NCBI GenBank assembly: GCA_020746105.1
Contig: CM036618.1
Span: 16,723,001 to 16,787,000 of the forward strand
Length of the DNA: 64,000 nucleotides
From: Trogon surrucura
Taxonomy: Eukaryota; Chordata; Aves; Trogoniformes; Trogonidae
Direction of reading: 5' to 3'
Position 1 is the stretch's first letter; each line of letters starts with the position of its first letter. Under the pieces are notes generated by a model. That model worked only from the letters and a program-made list of their open reading frames with translations, made no database searches and was not told the DNA's origin. Positions 21,691 through 33,695 of this stretch are shown piece after piece. Both the position numbers and the translations under genes were made by a program.

Positions 21691-24600
21691 GTTCAATATC
21701 TCCAGAAGCTTTTGCAAGAGTTCATTTTAACCACTTAGTTTCCGGTTTTAAAAATCTCATTCTGTGTAGGGAAGTTAAAACAAAGCACCTTTGACTATTG
21801 TCATCAAGCCTGTGACTTTCTGTATTTGTATTTTTTAAGGAATGGTGATAAACAGAGTGAATGCCCATGGGCTCATGTGAAATATACATTCCTTTGGTAA
21901 CACTGAAGACTAGCATGAAAGATAAAAATATAGTGGATCAGCTAATGGATGGGAAATCCCTTTCAGTGGCATTTGAAATGCAGATGCTGGTTCTGGACCA
22001 AGAGTTAAGCCCACAGAAGCAGTGAAAGGGTGTAGGAATGACAGCAAGCCATACAAGCTTAATCATCTTCTTAGAAATAGCTTTAAATATTCTGGGCTGT
22101 AAACAAGCTCATTGAAATATTTATGGTCTCCTGTTGCTTTTTACTGTGATGGAGTATGACAGCTGAGGGGACCCCATGACGGTGGTGGCACAGACCTCAG
22201 CACTCAGCACTCATCTTCTGCTCCTTTCCCAGTCACACCCTCTGACAGCAAATGCTGCACAGATTGCTAATAAAACTTTAAACAAATAGTGGCAACAAGC
22301 ATGGGTTGGCCCCTCAGAAATGCTTTTCCCTCTCCATTGACTATAAGAGAAGCCTAGGGGCATAAGTCTTTGATTTCAGGGCCACATGGAATTGAGCAAA
22401 GCTCAGATGGGGCTGTCCTGGCTTTGTTTGGCTTCTACCTGTGTTGTGAACGCTACCTTTTGGGACATTAGCCTTTAACTGATGTGTTGCCTGAGTGTCA
22501 GAAGTGTGAGGGATGAGCATTGTAAAGTAGCCACTTTCATGAAATACGCACAAGCTTTCAGATATGGTGTGTTTTAGGAGTTCATTTGTTTTTCTTAGAG
22601 CTTTTTTTTTCTTTTCTTTTTTCCTCCCCAAATTTTAAAATGTAATTTTAAAGTTTTCAAATTTTGTGGAGCTCAAGCTAATTTTAAATCTTACTTCGGT
22701 TTTCTTTATTGGGGAGCTATGAAGCGCTGGTGAATAGGCATCAGTTTGTTTTAGTGAGGCTGGGTACATATGTGAGGCTTATTTGGGCTACAGTGGGACT
22801 CCCCTCCCCACTCGCATCCCTGGGGTACAGATCACTGCTCTGGTGACAAGTATACCTGGTAGGGGACAACTGACCCACGGGCAGCCCCTGTGTCCCAGGA
22901 CAAAGGGCAGGGGCCAGCCTGGAGATTTTTATGGGCTGATGGTCAGGAGGACACAGTCTCCACCATCATTTGCTGTTATGTCTCTAACAATAGATTTGGT
23001 TCATGTCTTGCCAAATATGTGGGCTAAACTCATCAGGGGGAAAATATAATAAAAAATGGATGTTAAAGCCTAATTCTTTTGTCTCTCAAGAAAAACATTT
23101 TCTTATCTCTGGATTTCATGGAAGTGGTACCCTGCTTTCTCCTATGTGAGGTTTGTGTTTGGAAAAGAAGGTAAGGATAAGACGTACTTAATGACAAGTC
23201 TTATTTAAAAGTGGTAAAACTACCATTAAAGGCTTCATTCTTTGATTTTTCAGTCAGATAAACTTACTTTACGATTTAAGGATGGTGCTCCAGTCAGAGA
23301 CTTATAAACTATGAATTGTTTCTTTTTCTGTTATAGACAGATATTTCAGAAAAAAATACCATGGAATCAGTCCAAAGAAACGTTAAATTGATAGACATAT
23401 CAAACAAGTGTACAAAACAGTGTTATGCCTCAATAAAAATACAGAGTTCTTTGCATCCCCATGTAGTCGTGTTCATGTAATACGAGTTTAGCTACCAGGA
23501 TTCATGAGTAAGTGTTTCTACTGTCAGATTTCTGAAATGTGGGCTGACAGCACTTAGCTTGGCCTGTACAATATCACAACATCCAGAGTAAATGACTACT
23601 GATTTTTTTTTTCAGTCCTAGTTCAAGATCAGGGAAAGAAGCCTTGGGAGAGCTGGTGTTGCCTAACTGCAGCATCAGAGATTAAGACTTTTTGAATTCT
23701 TGTTTCCATGTCACTATTGTTTAAGCATGTTCCTGCTCTCCTCCATTTTTCTTCAGTTACATGACTTCAGTATTTGGGGTTCAACATTTTTAGCACTATA
23801 ACTTGCCTGGGAACCGGGGAGGATGGTGAGATTTGAATGGCAAGGGAAGAGAAGTAAAGTGCTCAAGAATCCACACCAGTGATCTGAGTACAAAATAAAT
23901 GACTGTCTGAGCTGGGCACATCTGAGTACATATTTTAGCTAAATCCTTCCCTGGGCAGCAGGAGGATGCAAAAGCTTTTTACATCATCTTGGACATAAGA
24001 CTGCACAGAGATATTAGAAGAATTCATGAATAGGGATTTTATCAAGTTAGAGGAGAGGAGAAAAGAGAATGGTGTCCCACTGATGGCAGAGCCTTGGCCA
24101 TGTTGGCTCCATGGGGTGAGCAGGAGGGGGGCTACAGAGAAATCAGGAACCTTGCTTCACTGCCTGAGGGCCCTATGACAGGGGGGAAAGGAGCTGGTAA
24201 ATGAGAATGCTGAGCAACTTCAAGCATGATGTCAGTCTCTGTTGTGGAGCTGAGACAGGTTTACTATATTTTCAGTACATTTCTGATCTAAAAATGAGGC
24301 AGATCTCTGTGACATGACATTGGAACGTTAAAAAGGGTGATGGTGAATTTCTTTCTGTGGTCCAAAGTGCATTCTCTATTTAGGTGCGTGAGAAGCCTGT
24401 CATAAGAGCCCTCAGTTTGCAGGTGAATGTTAAAACCTGAGAGTAAGTGTCTGGGGAACAGTCTCCATGGACGATCGCTCTGCACGTAGCAGGCAGGTGC
24501 AGGGCTAGGGGCTGGCTGCAGCAGTCAGGTTTCTTGCTCAGGGCATCTCATCAGCTTTCTTTGAATTACCAGGCAGCTTCTTCTACAACAAGAGATGTGA

Positions 24601-25162
24601 AATTATGGCCAAATCAACTGTGCATTATCTGAAACTCTGGTAAAAACAGGACTGTGAAAGTCTTTAGCATTTATTTCCATCACATTTGGGTACCAATATC
24701 TCTGTGAAATCTGAACTTCACTGCTCAGGACCAAACTCCACCAACACTCCTTTCTTTTTGCTTGTAGCTCAGCCCTCACCAATTCATGTCCCTCATAGTC
24801 ATCAAAAAGAAACACTGAAAGGAGAATGATGCCTTATCTCCAGGTATGTGCCTGTTAAATTGTGAGCATACTACTGCGTTCTCTCTCAGCTCCCTTCCAT
24901 GTATTTACAAGTACTGCACCTTGTTTGATGAATATATCCAGTTGCTGTTCTCAGCTTGTCAAAACAGATTGTGACACTCACAGACGCGTTGCGAGTAATT
25001 GCCAGGTATTTTTCTTATGTACTGTGCTTGATCTGCAGCTTCAACACTGAAGATCCTTGTGCAATTTTGATTAAATTTTATTTCATAACTTTAAAAAAAC
25101 TCTGTATACGCTGGAAGCAAAATTCATATTAACAGGTACACTCCATACTCTGTAATATTAAC
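21691..25162. other. Unique noncoding DNA
   Basis: No gene or named repeat recognised over about 3.5 kb. The 22060-22140 part has a conserved-element texture (TGTAAACA forkhead-type site, A+T-rich), but nothing can be concluded from that alone. Confidence 0.55.
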
Positions 25163-25406
25163 ATCATAGAATCATAGAATTATTTAGGCTAGAAAAGATG
25201 CTTAAGATCATAGTGTTCAACTGTTAACGTAGCACTGCCAAGTCCAGCACTAAGCCATGCCTCTAAGGACCACATCTACACATCTTTTAAATACCTCCAG
25301 GAATGGTGACTCCACCACTTCCCCGGGCAGCCTGTTCCAGTGCTTGATAACACTTTCAGTACAGAAAATTTCGTAATGTCCAGGCTAAACCTCCCCCCCG
25401 GGCAAC
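25163..25406 (-). mobile_element. Older CR1 3' end
   Basis: The minus-strand tail CATAGAATCATAGAAT begins the segment. Coding-like residues downstream match the [16 protein letters not shown] C-terminus seen at 29214-29642 and 38203-38439, but with many substitutions. It ends in a short run of eight C. Confidence 0.85.
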
Positions 25407-26279
25407 TGGTTAAAGATTAAAAAAAAATGAAATATTTTTATGATAATCTGTGTCATATTGCTATAATGTGCTTAATAAGCATGACTTAATAAATGTTTAC
25501 CAGGCCCCTGACATAGATTATTTCTCCAGAACAGTGTATATTGTGAATGAATATTTCATTAGAAAAGCGTGTTGTGGTTAAACATGCGAACAGGCATTGG
25601 TTGATTTGTTTTGAGATTTTCTGCATGGTAAAATGGTGATAAAAAAGTAGTCAGATTTGTATTGCTCGCTATGAAAGATTTATTAGTATTTCTGACTTTA
25701 TGTATAAAGAATTTTTTTTTTTTACAGTAAATATTATGTACCGAGGAATAAATGAATCATAACTACTCTTGAAAACTAGAGGCAAAATTTGGCTCTCAAA
25801 TCAGTGAGGGTTCAGCCATGGATGTCTCCAGGAGCAAGCACAGACCATAGGTTATCATTCTACTAGGGATTTTGGAGGCAAAACTGAAAGGGGCTGATAC
25901 GGTAAGTAGAGGACCAGAAACCCAGGTTGTCCCATCTCCTTGGGTTCACACAACTGCCTGGTTTCTTCCAGGCTGTGTGAATCCGACACCCAAAGAGGAC
26001 TTGTTGCTCTTTTATAAAATGGGTTTGGAATTAATTTCTCTACACTTTCTCTTCCTGAGATCAAAACATTGACTAATTTCCCAACCCACAAATGTTCCTT
26101 CTTCATTGCCTATTAACTTTCTTTAGCCTATGATACTGTACCTTCTGGTGGGCTGGTGTCACTTCAAGCCATTGACAATACTCAAAAATATTGAAATGGC
26201 TGTGCTCGGACTAGTTGTGATTTTCTTTTAGACAGTTGATGGTAAATTGGTGTAGTGACTGGAGGATATCTATAGAATA

Positions 26280-26280
<1 letters not shown>
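25407..26280. other. Noncoding DNA
   Basis: A+T-rich with short A and T runs. No gene or repeat recognised. Confidence 0.55.

Positions 26281-26316
<36 letters not shown>
26281..26316. repeat. (CA)18 dinucleotide microsatellite
   Basis: Eighteen perfect CA units stand directly at the tail of the CR1 that follows, where other copies have CACAGAATCACAGAATG. The tract probably grew from the CACA inside the CR1 tail unit. Confidence 0.95.
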
Positions 26317-26319
<3 letters not shown>

Positions 26320-26826
26320 TGTTAGAGGTTGGAAGGGACCTTCCAGATCATCTAGTCCAACCCCCCTGCCAGAGCAGGATCACCTACAGTAGAGCGCACA
26401 GGAACGCGTCCAGGCGGGTTTTGAATGTCTCCAGAGAAGGAGATTCCACAACCTCCCTGGGCAGCCTGTGCCAGTGCTCTGTCACCCTCACAGTAAAAAA
26501 GTTTTTCCTCATATTTTTATGGAACCTCCTGTGTTCCAGCTTACATTCATTGCCCCTTGTCTTGTCAGTGGACGCTGCTGAAAAGAGCCTGGCTCCATCT
26601 TCCTGACATTCCCCCTTGACATATTTATAAACATGAATGAGGTCACCCCTCAGCCTCCTCTTCTCCAAGCTAAGAAGATCCAGCTCCTTCAGCCTTTCCT
26701 CATAAGGGAGATGCTCCACTCCCTTCACCATCTTTGTGGCTCTACGCTGGACTCTCTCCAGCAGTTCCCTGTCCTTCTTGAACTGAGGGGCCCAGAACTG
26801 GACACAATATTCCAGATGCGGCCTCA
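26314..26826 (-). mobile_element. CR1 LINE, 5'-truncated, young group
   Basis: About 510 bp on minus, very similar to the matching part of 53770-55080, including the shared variant AGAGCGCACAGGAACGC near the stop codon. The 5' truncation is at about 26826, within the GGCCGCATCTGGAATATT block. Confidence 0.94.
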
Positions 26827-26866
26827 ATATGGACATTTTTTTCACAGTGATCATTACCTCCATCAT
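26384..26866 (-). pseudogene. CR1 ORF2 C-terminal remnant, frame intact
   Basis: A 160-codon minus frame. The first 14 or so residues are host sequence, then [28 protein letters not shown], the [15 protein letters not shown] block and the C-terminal [18 protein letters not shown] to CALL. No stop interrupts it, and it lacks every catalytic motif of the reverse transcriptase. Confidence 0.88.
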
Positions 26867-28689
26867 GACACCTACTTTTCTATAGTTCCCTACACTCTGT
26901 AATAGAAAAGAATAACTTTTTACAGCTTTTTTTTTTTATAAAATAATTTTCATAATTATGCTTCTGTTTGAGAATTTAGAATATCTTGAAAACCTATGAA
27001 GTGTGATACAGGTAATTTTTTCAAGACAGCATTCAATTCCCAAGGCTGTTGCAACTGTACATCCTTCTGTTGTCTGTATAATCTCAACCTCTTCTCTAAA
27101 GTAAGGGTATTCTTGTTTTCCTCCCACACAGCAAAGTTTATTTTTTCACAATATGGGATTACCCTGTCCGATGGGTTGTCTCTAGCGCTTTAGATATATT
27201 AACCCACAGACATATTCCTCTCTGTGCTGGTAGCCAATGTTACTCACCTCTAAGACAACTCTTGCACATTGATGAAAAACACACTCTAATCACCAAATGT
27301 TGGGGAGAAATTACAGGTACTCAAAGGATGTGTATGCCATAACATGCTTCTGGTGGTCCATCAAATTATCAAACTCCTCTAAGATTAATGAACTAGCTTG
27401 AATGGATACAACAGATCTTACTGTCTTATGGCAGTCACATTCTCACAACACAACTCTATACAAAATCGCTGAAGAAAAATAACAAAACATAGTACATTTT
27501 TCTTCTTTTTTTTGAGTGTTGCAGATGATTGGGAACAACTAACAACCTTCACTCTCTTAGGCTTTATGTCCTTGGTGAATCTTTAAAGCTACCCATTTGT
27601 GCTTTTGTTTTTTCTATAATTACCCTGCCTTGGCAAGGCAGGGCAATTCCTGATCCACCTCCAGTGGAGGTCAATCTTATGAAGGGAGATGGAAGGGTTC
27701 TTCTCAATTTGTCATCTTATACACTTGACCATGTCTGAAAGTCTGATTCAGGTTTCTTCCTTTCTCTCTTTGAATTGGAGTTTTCTCGTCTTCTTTTTTT
27801 AAAGACTTAATGATCTGAGGCATGAGCCCACTGGATGCTATGAATGGAGCATTCTGTTTTTTTCTGGAGGTGGAGGTATCACAACAGATGCAAGACTTCT
27901 TTCAAAATTTCTAAATTATGCACTGAAAGCAGTATTCACTGTATAAAATATTCATTTTACATAGATCTTGCCAAACTCATATTTTCTAGTTCATTATACC
28001 CTTTTCTTTGAGATAGAATATGACATATCAACAATTTAAAATTTGATACTTAGACCACTTTCTAAGCTACAGTCTCCATCTCTCTTTCTTTCCTTTATAT
28101 GCAAAGGAAGAGACAAGAAATCTTGAAATAAGTAGCCTAAGAGGATCAGTTTCTAGGGAAGAGTCCAGCAGAGACCAAGCCCCAAAGCATTCAGAAAAGG
28201 CTAAATCATATAAATGTGAAAACAGTCCGTGAACCATGGTTCAAAAACCTTATCAGCCCTTTCTTGCTAAGAATCCATGAGATACATCTCTCAAGCAATA
28301 CAAGTGCATTTGTCTAACTCACAGCATCTTCACATTTTCTTTAAAGTCACAAAGATACAAAGTTGTTAGATGTCATAAATATTATTTCATTTGAGCAGTA
28401 AGTAGCCTTTAGATATTATGAAGGATAGAAATAAAAACATCGTTAACTTCTCTTAATATTGGGGGTTTTTTTCTCTTTTCTTCCTGGCTTTCCTCTGTGC
28501 TCTGTACAATTGGCATCTGGATTTCTTCCAGAATGGGAAAATCAAATAAATGGATGACCTGAGTCTATAAGGGGAAAAGATATTTTGACACTAGTTTTAG
28601 ATTTCCAGAAGAAGAAATTATCTGTTGCCTCAAAAAGTAAATATCCATTGAGGAGCTGCCTTGCACAGTGCTTTCTTTGTTATTCGGGA
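26827..28689. other. Unique A+T-rich noncoding DNA
   Basis: No gene recognised. It contains a perfect 9-bp hairpin at 27623-27643, listed separately. Confidence 0.55.
27623..27643. repeat. Perfect 9-bp inverted repeat, 3-nt loop
   Basis: CCCTGCCTT and AAGGCAGGG are exact reverse complements around GGC. It is the only tight G+C-rich hairpin noticed in an A+T-rich stretch, with no T run after it. Confidence 0.8.
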
Positions 28690-28805
28690 TTATTCAGGTT
28701 GGAAAGGACCTCAGGAGGTCTCTAGTCTGGCCTCCTACTTTAAGCAAGATTGTCTACAAGATCATACCATGTTACTCAGGGTTTTATTCAGTCAAGACTT
28801 TCTGA
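28690..28805 (-). mobile_element. Ancient CR1 3'-end fragment
   Basis: The strand matching CR1 tails reads TTCAGGTTGGAAAGGACCTCAGGAGGTC, TAGTCTGGCCTCC and GGGTTTTATTCAGTC, the layout of an old CR1 3' end. It is heavily diverged and lacks an 8-mer tail. Confidence 0.65.
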
Positions 28806-29163
28806 GAGTTTATTTTGTCATGTTAGATAGTGGTGCTGTTCTTACAAAATATAGTATTCTAGCTGTTTGGAATAGAACAATCCCTTTACAGCATAAACAT
28901 CAGCTTTCACAAGTGCCTTGGGCATTGCTGGCTTTCAGGTGTGACAGCTTGAAAATTCAAGCAGAACACTTCAGTGTCGTGGTTTGAGTTAAGCAGAACC
29001 AATTCTTTTCAGTGATTTTTACTTCTCAGCTCAGTCTCTTCTTAGAGGCTGCACTTTCTGAAGTTAGCAGCCTGTTTTTGCAGACAGTGTCTACTTCTAG
29101 CAGTGATAACATAGAATCATAGAACAGTTCAGGTTGGAAAAGACCCTTGGGATCATCAAGTCC

Positions 29164-29203
29164 AACCATTAACCCTACACTACAACCATTAACCCTACAC
29201 TAC
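29164..29203. repeat. 20-bp perfect tandem duplication within CR1
   Basis: The unit AACCATTAACCCTACACTAC occurs twice in tandem in the 3' untranslated part of the nested CR1. Other CR1 copies of the group show one unit. Confidence 0.9.
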
Positions 29204-29213
29204 AAGTTCACCC

Positions 29214-29642
29214 CTAAACCATATCACCCAACACCACATCTAAGCGACACTTAAACACATCCAGGGATGGCGACTCAACCACCTCCCTAGGCAGTCTGTT
29301 CCAGTGTCTGACCACTCTTTCCGTGAAGAATTTCTTCCTAATGTCCAGTCTAAACTTGCCCTGTTGCAACTTGAACTCATTCCCCCTGGTTCTGTCCCTA
29401 ATTACTTGTGAAAACAGACCAGCACCAACCTCTCTACAATGTCCTTTCAAGTAATTGTAGAGCATGATGAGGTCCCCCCTCAGCCTCCTCTTCCTTAAAC
29501 TGAATAGTCCCAGCTCCCTTAATCGCTCCACGTAAGGTCTATTCTCCAGGCCCTTCACCAGCTTTGTCACCCACTTCTGCACTCGCTCCAACACCTCGAT
29601 ATCTCTTATACTGAGGTGCCCAAAACTGAACACAATACCCAA
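29214..29642 (-). pseudogene. CR1 ORF2 C-terminal remnant, [12 protein letters not shown] type
   Basis: A 142-codon minus frame carries [16 protein letters not shown], the [26 protein letters not shown] block and a C-terminus with [20 protein letters not shown] that ends GDMV. The C-terminus marks it as a different CR1 group from the [13 protein letters not shown] copies. No catalytic motif is present. Confidence 0.88.
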
Positions 29643-30409
29643 GGTGTGGCCTCACCAGTGCTGAGTACAGGAGGGCAATCATCTCTCTACTTCTGCTGGT
29701 CACACAATTTCTAATACAAGCCAGGACAACACCTGATGTTTATTTAAAATTGCTACCAGGGATGGAGATGCAGAAAGGCTTTTGCTTATACTTGTTCCTG
29801 TGGTGACCAGGGCCCCTGCTGGATCTTGTGTGCCACGCTGGGGGTACCGAGAAGTAAGAGGGGTCACAAGGAAGTAAAACGTTGCACCTCTGGTGAGTTA
29901 CAGACAGGACAAGTGGCCAACAAGAGTATTCCATTCCATATATGTCATACGTAGTATAAAACTGAGGGATCACAAGGGTTTAGGTCTTCTTCCTCTTTCT
30001 TCTCTTCCACAACAGCCAGCATCCAGGGAGGACTCCATCCAATCTTCTGCCTTGATCCTGATCCTGAGTTCCCGAATCCAGCTCCTGTATCCAGCTCCCC
30101 TCTGCCGCTGAGCCTGGGGCTTCCCTCGTGCCTCTGGCTCTGCAGGATCAGTGGGGATTGATATCGGGAAGGGGGGAGTCGGTTTGATAGTGTTTTTTTA
30201 TATATGTATATAGTTCACTATTTTTATTATTTCCTTTTTCATTAAAGCTGTTTTAATTTTGTTTTTATCCAATCCGTAAGTCTCTCTGCTTCATTTCCTT
30301 TTCCTTCCCGTTTGGGGAGGAAGAGGGGGTTAGAGATTGTCTGTCAGTGTTTAGTGGACGGCCCAGCCCTAATCCATGACAATTCAGTTAATTTTAAGGC
30401 ATAATAGGA

Positions 30410-30774
30410 TTACTATCGGCCTTCAAGTACCTGAAGGGGACCTACAGGAAAGCTGGTGAGGGACTGTTCACAAGGGCATGTAGCAACAGGACGAGGGGGA
30501 ATGGTCTTAAACTAGAGCAGCGTAGATTTAGATTACATGTTAGAAAAAAAAGTTCTTTAAAATGAGGATGGTGAAACACTGGAACAGGTTGCCCAGAGAG
30601 ACAGGGGAGGCTCCATCCCTGAAGGCATTCAAGGTCTGAGCAACCTGATCAGTTAAAGATGTGCCTGCTCACTGCAGGAAGGTTGGACTAGATGACCTTT
30701 AAAGGTGTCTTCTAGTCCAACACATTCTATGATTCTATGATCCTATGATTCTATGATTCTATGATTCTATGATT
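30410..30774 (+). mobile_element. CR1 LINE 3' end, older group
   Basis: Plus-strand copy with the 'cactggaacaggttgcccagagag' block, 'gagcaacctgatc', and TTGGACTAGATGACCTTTAAAGG, ending in about six ATTCTATG tail units (30724-30774). It starts only about 30 bp from the end of LTR copy 2. Confidence 0.92.
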
Positions 30775-31589
30775 GTATTGGTCAAAGGATGTGGGGAAGC
30801 AATGCTTGTAACACTTACATTTAATGCCTTTATTAGACCAAAGGACACAGTAGAGTAAAAAGATCAAGCTTTCTAGCTGAGTCCCTTTGTCATCTTCACT
30901 TGAGGGACTTAAAACCTGAAACAGCATACTTAATATTTGGTGAATAGAAGAGTGTGGACTGAGGGAGAGCATAAATTTCTTTGGCAGTGGAAAAGTGCTT
31001 TGAAATTCCACACGAAAGATGATGGAGTGTGTAGGTTCCCTGCAGGATTTCTCAGACATCTTTGATGTTTTAAACTCCTTTAACTAAGTAGCCCCACTGA
31101 TTCTTCTGTAGAAAGATGAATACTAAAGCACAGTGAAGTCAACAAGACATTGGGAAACTGAGAAGCTTAGAGGATTGGAAATAACAAAGTGATGCCAGGG
31201 GAGAAATGGAATTGGGATTATCTGTGTTTCTCAATTTGTATTTACAGTGTTTGATATATGGAAGATGTGTTAGCTGGAGAAAGAACATGAAAAACCATCA
31301 AATTATACACAGTCAGATCAAACATATGTAAATAGAAACTTCAGGTTGCAATAACCCTACTCTTTCACAGGATGTGTAGAGACCTACTGCCTTCAAGTTG
31401 AAAACAAAGGTAAAACTATGAGAATGACAGCCATTTTTAGCACTGAAGGTAGCTGTTGTAAGCTACTAGCAGAGAACATAAAATCCTTCAGTCTTGAGTT
31501 GTCAATTTACAAGAACATCCTTCTTACATGTAAGTCACAGAGCAATCAGAAGTTTGAGTCAATGAAGGAAATATTGGATAAGTTCTGCC
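30775..31589. other. Noncoding DNA
   Basis: No gene or repeat recognised. A 102-codon minus frame (30751-31059) overlaps the CR1 tail and looks accidental. Confidence 0.55.
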
Positions 31590-31652
31590 ATCTTGGGGTA
31601 ACAAGAAAAATTTTATAGGCATGTCAGTGGTAAAAGGAAGGCTCAGGAAGAT

Positions 31653-32990
31653 GTGGCCCCTCTCTGGAAGGGAACAGGAGAGCTGGTCATGAAGAATATG
31701 GAGAAGGCAGAGGTTCTCAATGACTTCTTTGCCTCAGTCTTCAACAGCAAGAGTTCTAGCCGCACTGTCCAAGTTGTAGTAGCTGAGGGCAGGGGTTGGG
31801 AGAAAGAAAATCCGTCCACTGTAAGAGAAGATCAGGTTTGAGACCATTTAAAGAATCTGAAGGTGTACAAGTCCATGGGACCTGATGAGATCCATCCACC
31901 GGTCCTGAGAGAATTGGCAGATGAAGTTGCTAGGCCACTTTCCATCATATTTGAGAGGTCGTGGCAGTCTGGTGAAGTACACACTGACTGGGAAAGGGGA
32001 AACATCACCTCCATTTTCAAAAAGGGAAAAAAGGAAGACCCAGGCAACTACAGACCAGTCAGTCTCACCTCTGTGCCTGGCAAGATCGTGGAGCAGATCA
32101 TTCTGAAGTCTCTGCTATGACACATGGAAAATGTGGAGGTGATTGGTGGCAACCAACATGGCTTCACAAGGGGAAAATCCTGCCTCACAAATCTGGTGGC
32201 TTTTTATGATGGAGTAACAGCATCAATGGACAAGGGAAGAGCAACTGATGCCATCTACCTGGACTTGTGCAAAGCCTTTGACACTGTCGTGCATGATGTT
32301 CTGGTCTCCAAGTTGGAAAGACATGGATTTGATGAATGGACCACTCGGTGGGTAAGAAGCTGGCTGGAAGATTGCACTTAGAGAGTTGCAGTCAATGGCT
32401 CCATGTCCAAGTGGAGACCAGTGACAAGTAGTGTCCCTCAGGGATCAGTACTGGGACTATTTAACATCTTTGTCGGCAACATGGACAGTGGCATCGAGTG
32501 CACCCTCAGGAAACTTGTTGGCGACACAAAATTGTGTGGTGCAGCTGACACTCTGGAGCAAAGGGATGCCATCCAGAGAGACCTTGACAGGCTTGAGAGG
32601 TGGGCCCAGGACAACCTCATGAAGTTTAACAAGGACAAGTGTAAGGTCCTGCACCTGGGTCAAGGCAATCCCAAGCACAGATACAGGCTGGGCAATAAGT
32701 GGATTGAGAGCAGTCCTGGGGAGAAGGATTTGGGCGTGTTGGTGGACAAGATCAACATGAGCCAACAGTGGGTGCTCGTGGCCCAGAAAGCCAACCGTAT
32801 CCTGACATGCATCAAAGGATGTGTGACCAGCAGGTCGAGGGAGGTGATTCTGCCCCTCTGTTCTGCCCCTGTGAGACCCCACCTGGAATCCAGCTCTGGA
32901 GCCCCCAACACAAGAAAGACATGGAGCTGTTGGAGCAGTCCAGAGGAGAAATACCGAGATGGTCAGAGGGCTAGAGCACCTCTCCTATGA
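31653..32990 (+). pseudogene. CR1 ORF2 reverse transcriptase remnant in several frames
   Basis: Frame pieces in order: 31653-31841 ([22 protein letters not shown]), 31863-32120 ([17 protein letters not shown] and [17 protein letters not shown]), 32124-32381 ([16 protein letters not shown] and motif [14 protein letters not shown]), then 32403-32990 (motif B VPQGSVLG, motif C, thumb region). Stops separate the second and third, and third and fourth, pieces within one frame region, and a frameshift follows 'PHLES'. Motif C reads LVGDTKL where the family has FADDTKL, so the first catalytic aspartate is gone. Motif A aspartate remains. Confidence 0.9.
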
Positions 32991-33128
32991 GGACAGACAG
33001 AGAGTGAGACTTGTTGAGCCTGGGAAAGAGAAGGTTCCAGGGAGACCTTCCAGTGCCTGAAGAGGGCCTACAAAAAACTGGGGAGGTACTTTTTACAAGG
33101 GCCTGTAGTGATAGGACAAGGGGTAATG

Positions 33129-33495
33129 AAGAAGAGGCTGAGGGGTGATCTCATAAATGTTTATAAATACATCAAAGGGGAGTGTAAGGAGGACGGAGCC
33201 AGGCTCTTTTCAGTGATGCCCAATGACAGGACAAGGGGCAATGGGTACAAACTGGAACATAAGGAGGTTCCACAAAAACATTAGGAAAAACTTTTTCACA
33301 GTGAGGGTGACAGAACCCTGGAACAGGCTGCCCAGAGATGTTGTGGAGTCTCCTTCTCTGGAGAATTTCAAAACCCACCTGGACGCGTTCCTGTGTGACC
33401 TACTGTAGGTGATCCTGCTTTGGCGAGGGGGGCTGGACTAGATGATCTTTTGAGGTCCCTTCCAACCCATAACATTCTGTGATTCTGTGATTCCA
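33129..33495 (+). mobile_element. Younger CR1 nested in the older CR1
   Basis: The insert begins AAGAAGAGGCTGAGGGG and ends in ATTCTGTGATTCTGTGATTCC. TAATG stands on both sides (33124-33128 and 33496-33500), an exact 5-bp duplication, and the older element's sequence is continuous when the insert is removed. It keeps the C-terminal [18 protein letters not shown] block with a +1 base shift near 33260. Confidence 0.93.
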
Positions 33496-33695
33496 TAATG
33501 GGTCGAAGCTGGAAGAGAATAGGTTTAGACTAGACATATGGAAGACGTTCTTTACCTGGAAGGTGGTGAGGCACTCTAACATGTTGCCCACAGAGGTTGT
33601 GGATGCTCCATCCCTCGAAGTGTTCAAGGAGGTTAGAACTAGATGATCTTTGAAGTCCCTTCCAACCCAAATTATTCTATGATTCTATGATTCTG

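Larger units (their letters stand above)
29111..29727 (-). mobile_element. CR1 LINE nested in the family A LTR
   Basis: The minus-strand tail ATAGAATCATAGAAC starts at 29111 and the 5' truncation is at 29727. The LTR paralogues show the undisturbed site, GTGATAACACCTGATG on this strand. Here AAC occurs on both sides (29108-29110 and 29728-29730), giving a 3-bp target duplication. The CR1 is therefore younger than the LTR. Confidence 0.92.
28975..30381 (+). mobile_element. Solo LTR, family A copy 2, split by a CR1
   Basis: The LTR begins TGTCGTGGTTTGAG at 28975 and ends CCATGACA at 30381. It is flanked by CTTCAG (28969-28974) and ATTCAG (30382-30387), matching at five of six positions, which supports a complete insertion with a 5- or 6-bp target duplication. 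A TATA box, TATAAAA, lies at 29955-29961 and a polyadenylation-like ATTAAA at 30241-30246, which sets the sense as plus. Removing the CR1 at 29111-29727 leaves about 787 bp, the same size as the copies at 2.1 and 40.2 kb. No internal viral sequence is attached. Confidence 0.85.
31590..33695 (+). mobile_element. Older CR1 LINE, 5'-truncated, interrupted by a second CR1
   Basis: ORF2 homology begins near 31590 (GNKKNF-like linker) and runs to 33128. It resumes at 33501 with 'ggtcgaagctggaagagaataggtttagactagacat' and ends in ATTCTATGATTCTATG near 33695. The gap is filled by the copy at 33129-33495. It is the longest CR1 in the window, about 1.7 kb without the insertion. Confidence 0.92.
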
